Shown here piece after piece: positions 8,111 to 14,401 of a stretch of 15,326 nucleotides of DNA. The notes under the pieces were generated by a model. The model saw only the letters and a program-made list of their open reading frames with translations. It was not told where the DNA came from and did not search any database. Positions within the stretch are counted from its first letter, which is position 1. Each line of letters starts with the position of its first letter. A program made the position numbers and the translations under genes. Source of the DNA: an uncultured Ruminococcus sp. (lineage in GTDB: Bacteria; Bacillota; Clostridia; Oscillospirales; CAG-272); assembly GCA_902765885.1 (NCBI GenBank), contig CACXBN010000140.1, positions 1 to 15,326 of the forward strand. Reading direction: 5' to 3'.

Positions 8111-8138
8111 TTAATATATATAAACAGAAACCGCGCAA
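8111..8138 (-). promoter_or_regulatory. Weak candidate promoter and cre-like sequence for the GH3 gene at 5097-8051
   Basis: On the minus strand TTGCGC (8133-8138), a 16-base spacer and TATTAA (8111-8116) form a plausible but weak sigma-A promoter; the leader before the ATG would be about 55 bases. The overlapping plus-strand sequence AGAAACCGCGCAAA (8126-8139) matches 11 of 14 positions of the CcpA cre consensus TGWAANCGNTNWCA, which would allow carbon-catabolite repression. Both calls are from eye matching only. Confidence 0.3.
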
Positions 8139-8163
8139 ACTTGCCGTTTATTATCATAAATTT

Positions 8164-8195
8164 AAAAGCCCTTCGAATTTGATCGAAGGGCTTTT
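8164..8195 (-). terminator. Rho-independent terminator of the lipoprotein-GH3-membrane protein-lipoprotein operon
   Basis: A perfect 13-base stem (8164-8176 and 8183-8195) with a 6-base loop, GC-rich in the middle (GCCCTTCGA). In the minus direction it ends in TTTTAAATTT. It begins 13 bases after the stop of the lipoprotein gene at 8209 and separates that operon from the GH3 gene at 5097-8051. The symmetric A/T ends would let it work in both directions. Confidence 0.85.
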
Positions 8196-8208
8196 GTGTC
8201 GAAAACTG

Positions 8209-9564
8209 TTATTCTTCTATTGGTGTTAAATATCCTGCTTCATGTACTTCCCAGTTTTCAGAGCCTGCTCCGGCCCATACCTGGCTGAATCCGTCTGAAA
8301 GGTCTTCGGGAGCTGTGACAGTAAGAAGAGTTCCTTCTTCGTTCACAGAATATGTGAAGCCTTCTGCGCTCATGGAGTATGCAGGGAATTCAACCTTCAT
8401 ATTGGTTTCGTCAAGAGCTATGAAAGTAAGGGAGTCGCTGTACCAAACATTGGCAACAGCTGTCATTGTGCGGTCATCATTGAGAATGAATGTGTGGGGA
8501 ACACCCGGCCAGATCTGTGCCTGGTAACCCTCGAGTTCCTGGTCTGTGGAAAGAATGACTGCGCTTCCGGTTACAAAGTAGTCAACATCAAAATCAACTG
8601 CAACAGTGAATTTTGCTTTTCCGTCCTGACCGAGGACAAGAGATGCTGTATATGGGTTTCCGCCGAGATCAACTGATGTTGTGTAAGGAGTTTCTTCGGT
8701 TACTGCGGGCTCGCCGAGAACGGAGATGTCTTCACAAACAAGTTCTTCATCTATCATTGTTCCGTCGCCGCGGTCATAGCTGTATGTGAATGCAGCTGAT
8801 GTGCCGTCTTCTCTTACTTCAACAGGATCACCGAGAGTAACCTTGAGGCCTTCTCCGTCACGAGTCCATTTACCTTCGGTTGTGAGAGCGTAATTTGTGT
8901 AAACAAGAAGTGTTCCGTCTTCCTGTGCATAAGCGGTAACATTGCTTCCGTTTGTGAATTCTGCAACATGCTCAGGAGCTTCGAATTCTCTCTTGAATGC
9001 CTGGATAAATGCATTTGCATCTGCATATGCCTTTGTTTCAGAACCGGTCATGGACGCTACTCTTGTGTAGCTCATTCCGGGAACTACCGGGAAGGAGAGG
9101 TCGAATGAGTATTCGCCTGCGATATCATATGCATACGCTGTCTGGCTGTTGGATTCCGTACCGTCTTCATTGATGTATGCGAGTTTGATCTGGAGACACG
9201 GAACTCCGTCCTTTTCTACTTCTTTCCATGTTCCGGAGAGATATGATGCTTCGAATGAGGGGTTTGTAGCTGCATCAGAGTCATCGTACTGAGAGAACTT
9301 ATAACGGTCTGCTACAGCTGTGCCGTCTTCGTTCAGGTTGAGAAGGAATGCTGCGTTGAGCATAGCTGCGTTGCTGCCTTCTTCTTCATAAACACCGGTG
9401 AACTGATAGGACTTTTTGGGTGCCTCTGGTGCTGCGGTATCAGTAGGAGTTGATGTTTTGTCTGTCTCTTTTGTGTCGTTTGCAGGCTGATTTGTTCCGC
9501 TGTTACAAGCCGCGAAAACGAAAACCATGCAAAGCACGAGTGCGATTGCCAAGAATTTTTTCAT
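8209..9564 (-). CDS. Predicted surface lipoprotein with beta-rich repeats, function unknown
   Basis: A 451-residue protein with a clear lipoprotein signal: MKK, a hydrophobic stretch, and lipobox FAAC with the lipidated cysteine at 20. A Thr/Pro/Ala-rich linker (about 21-50) is typical of Gram-positive anchored lipoproteins. The rest is acidic and beta-rich, with recurring N/E-E-D-G-T turns (LNEDGT, INEDGT, QEDGT, REDGT) and lipocalin-like openings (TGVYEEEG, LSGTWKE, GKWTRDGEG), suggesting two or more divergent copies of a small beta-barrel or sandwich unit. No catalytic motif or known solute-binding-protein fold is recognisable. The ATG at 9564 is preceded by GGAGG five bases upstream; a TTG four codons earlier overlaps that site and is rejected. 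It is the last gene of a four-gene operon, 15 bases after the four-helix membrane protein and followed by a strong terminator. It could be a ligand-binding partner of the GH3 enzyme. Confidence 0.8.
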   Translation of the reverse strand: MKKFLAIALVLCMVFVFAACNSGTNQPANDTKETDKTSTPTDTAAPEAPKKSYQFTGVYEEEGSNAAMLNAAFLLNLNEDGTAVADRYKFSQYDDSDAATNPSFEASYLSGTWKEVEKDGVPCLQIKLAYINEDGTESNSQTAYAYDIAGEYSFDLSFPVVPGMSYTRVASMTGSETKAYADANAFIQAFKREFEAPEHVAEFTNGSNVTAYAQEDGTLLVYTNYALTTEGKWTRDGEGLKVTLGDPVEVREDGTSAAFTYSYDRGDGTMIDEELVCEDISVLGEPAVTEETPYTTSVDLGGNPYTASLVLGQDGKAKFTVAVDFDVDYFVTGSAVILSTDQELEGYQAQIWPGVPHTFILNDDRTMTAVANVWYSDSLTFIALDETNMKVEFPAYSMSAEGFTYSVNEEGTLLTVTAPEDLSDGFSQVWAGAGSENWEVHEAGYLTPIEE

Positions 9565-9579
9565 TTTTTCCTCCAAAAA

Positions 9580-10005
9580 TTATTTGTTTGTTTTGTTATG
9601 TTCCATGAATGAAGCTATGACCTGAGCCACTGCAACAATCAAGAATACTATCGAGAATACAATTGCCAGTGTGGGATTTCCTCCAAAGAAGGGGACTTTC
9701 GTTAATACGTCTGCCAAAGGGTATGCTGTTTCGACAAGATGGTTTGCAAGTGCTGCAGAATAGCATATTGCAACTACTATCGGAATAAAGCGGATCCTGG
9801 CTGCTTCTCCGATGAATGAGAGCACTGCTCCTCCTATTGCCAGGCCAAATGTAAGCCAGCTGAACACGCGGTCTATGGCACCTGTCGTGGGATCTGCAGT
9901 CATCTGATATACGACCAGATAGACGATGCTTCCGATGAGGGCCAGACAGGCAGCCAGCAAAGTAATATAGAATCCTGTTTTTCTTTCCTTGAAGAAGCTT
10001 TTCAT
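9580..10005 (-). CDS. Small four-helix integral membrane protein, unknown function
   Basis: A 141-residue protein with four predicted transmembrane helices at about 11-35, 46-69, 70-97 and 109-134, basic residues at the N-terminus (KSFFKERK) and a short charged tail (MEHNKTNK). The even number of helices and the positive N-terminus place both ends in the cytoplasm. No enzyme or transporter motif is seen. The ATG at 10005 lies one base after the stop codon of the GH3 gene, and its AGGAGG is inside the last codons of that gene, so the two are translationally coupled. This suggests matched production and possibly a physical complex with the membrane helices of the GH3 protein. I do not recognise the family. 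Confidence 0.8.
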   Translation of the reverse strand: MKSFFKERKTGFYITLLAACLALIGSIVYLVVYQMTADPTTGAIDRVFSWLTFGLAIGGAVLSFIGEAARIRFIPIVVAICYSAALANHLVETAYPLADVLTKVPFFGGNPTLAIVFSIVFLIVAVAQVIASFMEHNKTNK

Positions 10006-10006
10006 G

Positions 10007-12850
10007 TTATTTGCCCTCCTTTTTCTTTGCTTTGAGGGTGGTCAAAACAAACATTAACAGGGATGCAAGAGCAAGAACACCTATAGCCACATTTATACCG
10101 ATTGCAACAGGCTGCCACCATGGCGTGTAATTTTCTATCGCAACTTCTTTGGACAGTCCGTTTACGTGGTTGCTTCTGCTCATGGTGTAGAGATAATATT
10201 TAGCTACTTCCCTGAGCTTGCCCCAGATAAATCCGTCTCTGTCTTTGGTGAGGTAATTTGATGCCTCAGCAACTCTTCCGGGGTCGTTGTTGAACTGATT
10301 GGTACCTGCGGAAAGTGCGTCTCCGGTTCCCATGTAACTTGCAGAGTCTTTGCTGGAGTCTGTCATATTGATTCCCGTAAAGCCCCACTCGTTTCTCAGA
10401 ACGGTGGTCATCGTCTCATAGTCTGAAGCCGTGGGAATGCAGCCTATACGGTTGTATGCCGTCATAGTTCCGAGAGAATGATCTTTCTGAAGTCCGCCTT
10501 CAAATCCTTTGAGAGGCCCCTCGCGATAAGTCTGTTCCGTCATGAATGTCGCAACACCGTGACGGTTGGTTTCCTGATCATTACCGCAGAAATGTTTGAA
10601 CATTCCTACAAGCCCGTTTCTGGCCATGGCCGTTGTCTGTATCTGGCCGCAGATATAGCTCATTATGGCGTCTTCAGAGTAATATTCAAAGTTTCTGCCT
10701 GAATAAGGAGTTCTGTGAATATTTCCTCCGGGGCCATAGATGTGTCTGAATCCGATCCAGTAACTTTCCTCTGCAAAGAATTTTCCGCGCTCTTCAAGCT
10801 TTTCTTTGTCAAAAGTGCTTGCCGCAAGCATTTCCGCATTAAACAGAACGCCCTGCTGGTGGCCGTCGGGACCGTCTCCGCCGGCATATGCCGGGAACTC
10901 GATCGAATCTATGGCATCAAGAGCCATCTTATCTCCGACGATCTGCGCAAGTTCTGAAACAGTCAGCTGGTCTATGAATTTGTCCCATGTCTCATTATCG
11001 TCAAACGGGACATCCTTCATATCTATGAAAGAGAGTCCGTTCGACTGCTTATAATTGTATACGCTTATATCGGGTGCATCTGCAGGTTTGCTGTATTGGA
11101 AGTTTTCCATCAGATTCTTGATCTCTGCTGTGGCTTCCAGTGTAGTGACCGTATCCGGGAACGTATTCCAGTCTGCACGGGTCATATACGTTACAGCGCC
11201 TTCGATGAAATAATTGATATCCCTGTCTTCAAAGTGATTGCTGACAACTTCACCGGTATATGGCGAAACTGCCCATGTTTTGTTGTCGGTTTCTGCAAGG
11301 GTCTCCATGGCTGTTTTTGCTGCGTCTCCGTCAACATCCGCTCCCTTTGCCTTAAGTACATTGTTAAGAGCGTCGTGAGCATCATCGCCTATGGCGAAAT
11401 AGTAATCTCCCGCATCAAACACATAAGAGCCTGTTTTTGAGGGATCGGCGCCGTTTACGGCTTTATCGTCATATGCCGCAAACATGTAATCCGAGAATTC
11501 AAGTTTTACGACTTCGCTTTCACCGTCTGCAAGATAACCTGTTTTTTCAAAGTCAACAAGCTGGATGGCGCTCTTTTCCGTCTGTCCTTTTTCCCACGGA
11601 AGCTGGACATAAAGCTGAACGACATCCTTGCTCTTTCCGTCAAAGCCGCCGTTGTTGGTAACTTTGACTTCTGCATTCACCTTATGAGTGGTCTTGTCCC
11701 AGGTCAGGCTGAGAAGTTCCTGTGTGAAATCGGCATATGATTTTCCTGCTCCGAATGTGTAAACCATTTCATCATCATAGTGCCATTCGCTTCCGGCATA
11801 TGCGCCTTTGGAGCTTGTCGCATTGTTTATGCCGAGAACTTCGTCATTATATCTGGTTTCATAGTATTTATACCCTACATATATGCCTTCAGCATATACA
11901 AGGTACTTGTTTTTATAGAGTCCCGTCAGATTTGAGAACGTGAAATCTCCGGCGTTCTGCATTGCGGCTGACGAAAGGGAGTTTGTCGCATATGTAATGA
12001 CATTTCTTCCGGACGGATCTGCTTTACCCGTCAGAATATTTGCCACTCCGTACATGCCGCAGCTTCCCGGATATCCTATCCAGAGGATCGAGTCCACACC
12101 GTAGTCGGGCAGATCTCCGAGTTCCATTGCATAACCTGAGTTCAGAACGACGATTATCTTTTTGAATCCGCTGTTTTTTATGAGATTCAGCGTATCTATT
12201 TCTTCCTGGTGCAGCGCAAGCTCGCGTACTCCCGCGGGTCCTTCCTGCCAGTCTCCCTGCAGGCCGTGATTGAGGTCTCCTTCTTCTCCGCCGTAACGGC
12301 TCATAACGTAAATGGCAGCATCACTGTAATCGGAAAAACTGGATTCAGTTCCGCTATATGTGCTTGCCGGTACTTCGCCTATGAGACCGGTTTTGGTGCG
12401 TGAAGATGTTGCATTTGCTATTGCACTGTACACGGTGTCGTTGATCTTCACCCCTGCTTCTTTCAGCGCATCATAGAGATTCGTTCCCGTGTTTCCGGGC
12501 CCCCCGGACCCGCCGTGGTATACAGGAGTCACGGCGGAATATCCGAACAGGGTAACAGAAGAAGATGAAGAAATAGGAAGTGCGTTGTTTTCGTTTCTGA
12601 GAAGGACACTGCCTTCTTCCTGAGTTTCTATGATGTGTTTTCTTAAATCTTCGCGCATTTCCTCTTTAGTGGAATATGCCGAAGGGTAATAGTTGGTATC
12701 ATCTGTAACTGACTGAGCAGGCGGGAGAGTTCCGAGGAACAGATTCACGTCGCCTTCTCTTGTGAACGCAAGCGCAGTGCCGAAACTGGTCAGGCACAGC
12801 ACCAGGGACAGGAGCGCAGTCAGTCCTCGCCAAATATTAGACTTTTTCAC
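10007..12850 (-). CDS. Circularly permuted GH3 beta-glucosidase-like protein, membrane-anchored, second paralogue
   Basis: A 947-residue protein with the same permuted order as the GH3 at 5097-8051: alpha/beta sandwich (about 65-320, with GSVLLRNENNALPI), fibronectin-III-like domain (about 360-500), then TIM barrel (about 625-890). Barrel motifs are GDGPDG (658-663), GPGGNIHRTPYSGRNFEYYSED (706-727, in parts), KHFCGNDQE (752-760) and NMTDSS with predicted nucleophile D831. E189 in YGGEEGD is the candidate acid/base. The N-terminal hydrophobic segment (about 8-28) ends in ALA, so it may be a cleaved signal peptide or an anchor; a second helix at about 914-936 follows TPWWQ, with a KAKKKEGK cytoplasmic tail. 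The start is GTG at 12850, supported by GGAGG six bases upstream and no alternative ATG. It is the second gene of the operon, 42 bases after the small lipoprotein and one base before the four-helix protein. Substrate unknown. Confidence 0.88.
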   Translation of the reverse strand: MKKSNIWRGLTALLSLVLCLTSFGTALAFTREGDVNLFLGTLPPAQSVTDDTNYYPSAYSTKEEMREDLRKHIIETQEEGSVLLRNENNALPISSSSSVTLFGYSAVTPVYHGGSGGPGNTGTNLYDALKEAGVKINDTVYSAIANATSSRTKTGLIGEVPASTYSGTESSFSDYSDAAIYVMSRYGGEEGDLNHGLQGDWQEGPAGVRELALHQEEIDTLNLIKNSGFKKIIVVLNSGYAMELGDLPDYGVDSILWIGYPGSCGMYGVANILTGKADPSGRNVITYATNSLSSAAMQNAGDFTFSNLTGLYKNKYLVYAEGIYVGYKYYETRYNDEVLGINNATSSKGAYAGSEWHYDDEMVYTFGAGKSYADFTQELLSLTWDKTTHKVNAEVKVTNNGGFDGKSKDVVQLYVQLPWEKGQTEKSAIQLVDFEKTGYLADGESEVVKLEFSDYMFAAYDDKAVNGADPSKTGSYVFDAGDYYFAIGDDAHDALNNVLKAKGADVDGDAAKTAMETLAETDNKTWAVSPYTGEVVSNHFEDRDINYFIEGAVTYMTRADWNTFPDTVTTLEATAEIKNLMENFQYSKPADAPDISVYNYKQSNGLSFIDMKDVPFDDNETWDKFIDQLTVSELAQIVGDKMALDAIDSIEFPAYAGGDGPDGHQQGVLFNAEMLAASTFDKEKLEERGKFFAEESYWIGFRHIYGPGGNIHRTPYSGRNFEYYSEDAIMSYICGQIQTTAMARNGLVGMFKHFCGNDQETNRHGVATFMTEQTYREGPLKGFEGGLQKDHSLGTMTAYNRIGCIPTASDYETMTTVLRNEWGFTGINMTDSSKDSASYMGTGDALSAGTNQFNNDPGRVAEASNYLTKDRDGFIWGKLREVAKYYLYTMSRSNHVNGLSKEVAIENYTPWWQPVAIGINVAIGVLALASLLMFVLTTLKAKKKEGK

Positions 12851-12892
12851 GGAAAACCTCCGATAAAACGATAACTGTGTTTTGTGTTTTAA

Positions 12893-13516
12893 TTAGTTCT
12901 GGAAACCAGTTCTTACTCCGAAGCTGTCAAAGTCGAAGCTTGAGGTCTTGGTGTTGACCTGGATGGTCTTTGGAGCAAATGCGTTTTCTGCAAGGTACTG
13001 TTCTGCAGTAAGAGGAGCTCCTGTGGATGTTGCCTGTCCTGTTTCACCGTCGTATTCTTTCGGTGCTACAGCCTGACCCATTGCGTCAGTCCAAGCATCT
13101 GTGTCGAGCCAGTACTGCTGGTCATAGCTCTTTACTATTCTGGTAGGTGTTGCAAGAGCGACATCGAGAAGATCTTCATCGAGATCATTCGGTGCGCTTG
13201 TGTATGTTCCGAACAGTTTTGTTATAACATTTGTTCTTTCGTTGGCTGTTGCATCATTTGTGCTCTCGGAAAGTTCGATTCCAGAGAAGGTTGCATCGGA
13301 AACAATGATCATGTATGTTCCGTTGTCATAAAGTGTTACTTCAGACTGTGCATAGTCCAGAAGGTAGAAGTTGTATGCAGGTCTCATGTTGTTGTAAGTG
13401 TAGCTTGCGGGGCTGAGATATACTCCCTTGATTTTTGCGGAAGACGCTCCTCCGCAAGATACCAGCGCAACTGTCATAATGATAGCTGCAAGAACGATTG
13501 CAAGAACTTTTTTCAT
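12893..13516 (-). CDS. Small predicted lipoprotein, function unknown
   Basis: A 207-residue protein with a type II signal peptide: MKK, a hydrophobic core and lipobox LVSC with the lipidated cysteine at 21. The mature part starts GGASSAKIKGVYLSP and contains a G-x-Y...Y-D-N-G-T-Y pattern (around 60-70) that recalls small lipocalin-like or beta-sandwich domains; the C-terminal third is rich in Thr, Asp and Ala. No known family is recognisable. The ATG at 13516 has TTGGAGGAAA eight bases upstream; an in-frame extension upstream to 13579 would place the signal peptide internally and is rejected. It is the promoter-proximal gene of the operon and divergent from the response regulator, so it is probably the first product induced. 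The gap of 42 bases to the GH3 gene holds only the ribosome binding site. Confidence 0.78.
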   Translation of the reverse strand: MKKVLAIVLAAIIMTVALVSCGGASSAKIKGVYLSPASYTYNNMRPAYNFYLLDYAQSEVTLYDNGTYMIIVSDATFSGIELSESTNDATANERTNVITKLFGTYTSAPNDLDEDLLDVALATPTRIVKSYDQQYWLDTDAWTDAMGQAVAPKEYDGETGQATSTGAPLTAEQYLAENAFAPKTIQVNTKTSSFDFDSFGVRTGFQN

Positions 13517-13571
13517 ATTATTTCCTCCAAAATTCGGGTTTCCCCGTTGTTCACGGTGAAGATAAATCTTT

Positions 13572-13587
13572 TTGAACATATATTCAA
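13572..13587. promoter_or_regulatory. Imperfect palindrome, candidate operator in the divergent promoter region
   Basis: TTGAACATATATTCAA pairs at 14 of 16 positions (five-base arms TTGAA/TTCAA). It lies upstream of the small lipoprotein, within the spacer of the best but weak minus-strand promoter match (TTGTTG at 13585-13590 and TTTATC at 13561-13566, 18-base spacer). It could bind a regulator or be chance in AT-rich DNA. Confidence 0.3.
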
Positions 13588-13597
13588 CAAGTTCGGC

Positions 13598-13626
13598 ATA
13601 AACTTATGATATAATCGCACAACTTT
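13598..13626 (-). promoter_or_regulatory. Candidate LytTR-family direct-repeat binding site
   Basis: On the minus strand, AAAGTTGTG (13618-13626) and TAAGTTTAT (13598-13606) form a direct repeat with starts 20 bases apart. The published LytTR consensus is WMMGTTNRK-like; the second copy matches at every position and the first at 8 of 9. A two-turn spacing is usual for LytTR dimers. The site lies between the response regulator promoter and the lipoprotein operon, whose own -35/-10 elements are poor, so activation of the operon by the adjacent regulator is plausible. Confidence 0.5.
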
Positions 13627-13636
13627 GTTTTTTTGT

Positions 13637-13665
13637 TTGACATTTTGCTGCATAATTGATATACT
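13637..13665 (+). promoter_or_regulatory. Strong sigma-A promoter of the two-component system
   Basis: TTGACA (13637-13642, perfect -35), a 17-base spacer and TATACT (13660-13665, 5 of 6 to TATAAT). Transcription should start near 13672, giving a very short leader that begins close to the GAGGAGGTG ribosome binding site at 13672-13680. Confidence 0.85.
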
Positions 13666-13687
13666 CAATTTGAGGAGGTGAATGCCG

Positions 13688-14401
13688 ATGATCAGAATAG
13701 CCATTGTCGAAGATGACAAAAACCAGGCTGCTCTTCTTGAGAATCATATCAAACAGTTTGCAAAACACGGCAACAAGGCCGTTGATGTAAGGATATTTTA
13801 TAATGTAATAAACTTTCTCGATCCATACACCGCAGACTATGATATCGTATTCATGGACATCATGATGCCGATGATGAACGGCATGGACGCCTCACGTGTT
13901 TTAAGGGAAAAAGACGAGAATGTCATGCTGATCTTCGTTACCAGCATGAGACAATATGCCGTTCAGGGATATGAGGTGGATGCGGCAGACTTTATCGTCA
14001 AACCGGTCAGCTACCTCGAATTCGCCCTCAAATTCACCAGGGCTCTCGCGAGGCTGGAAAAAGGCCAATCCAAAACCATCGTCATCAAGACCAAATCAGG
14101 TTTCGTCAGACTGTCCCCTGATCAGATCACATATGTCGAAGTCAGCGGACATTACTGTGTTTTTCACACGAAAAACTCCGAATACAAACAATATCAGACC
14201 ATCAAGAATGTTGAGGCAAATCTGAACACGGGAAGCTTTGAACGCTGTAACAACTATCTTCTCGTGAATCTTGCATATGTGGAAAAGATTGATGGTATGT
14301 CCGTCTTTGTCGGAGGAGATGAACTGCAGATCTCAAACCCCAGAAAAAAGGCTTTCACGGAAGCCTTTGCCAAATATATGGAGTCAAAGAAATATGATTG
14401 A
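13688..14401 (+). CDS. LytTR-type DNA-binding response regulator
   Basis: A 237-residue cytoplasmic regulator. The receiver domain (about 1-120) has the acidic pair E8/D9/D10 (IVEDD), phosphoacceptor D57 in FMDIMMP, T85 (FVTS) and K105 in VKP. A LytTR DNA-binding domain follows (about 130-235), with IVIKTKSG, ITYVEVSGHY, FERCNNYLLVNLAYVEKI and LQISNPRKK. This makes it an AgrA/LytR/VirR-class regulator, which usually binds direct repeats upstream of promoters. I chose ATG at 13688, nine bases after GGAGG; the ATG at 13682 is only three bases away from it. It overlaps the kinase start by 8 bases (ATGATTGA), the normal arrangement for a co-translated pair. It is divergent from the lipoprotein-GH3 operon, so those genes are the obvious target; this is an inference from position plus the repeat at 13598-13626. 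Confidence 0.95.
   Translation: MIRIAIVEDDKNQAALLENHIKQFAKHGNKAVDVRIFYNVINFLDPYTADYDIVFMDIMMPMMNGMDASRVLREKDENVMLIFVTSMRQYAVQGYEVDAADFIVKPVSYLEFALKFTRALARLEKGQSKTIVIKTKSGFVRLSPDQITYVEVSGHYCVFHTKNSEYKQYQTIKNVEANLNTGSFERCNNYLLVNLAYVEKIDGMSVFVGGDELQISNPRKKAFTEAFAKYMESKKYD

Noticed and set aside
8052..8138. Upstream extension of the GH3 gene by 29 codons
   Set aside because: It would run through the ribosome binding site and add a Cys-rich unrelated segment before a normal membrane-anchor start at 8051.
12851..12892. Possible terminator or promoter between the small lipoprotein and the GH3 gene
   Set aside because: The 42 bases contain only short AAAACACAA-type direct repeats and the ribosome binding site; no stem or -35/-10 pair is visible.
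13517..13579. N-terminal extension of the small lipoprotein by 21 codons
   Set aside because: The lipoprotein signal peptide must be N-terminal, and the ATG at 13516 has a well-placed GGAGG.
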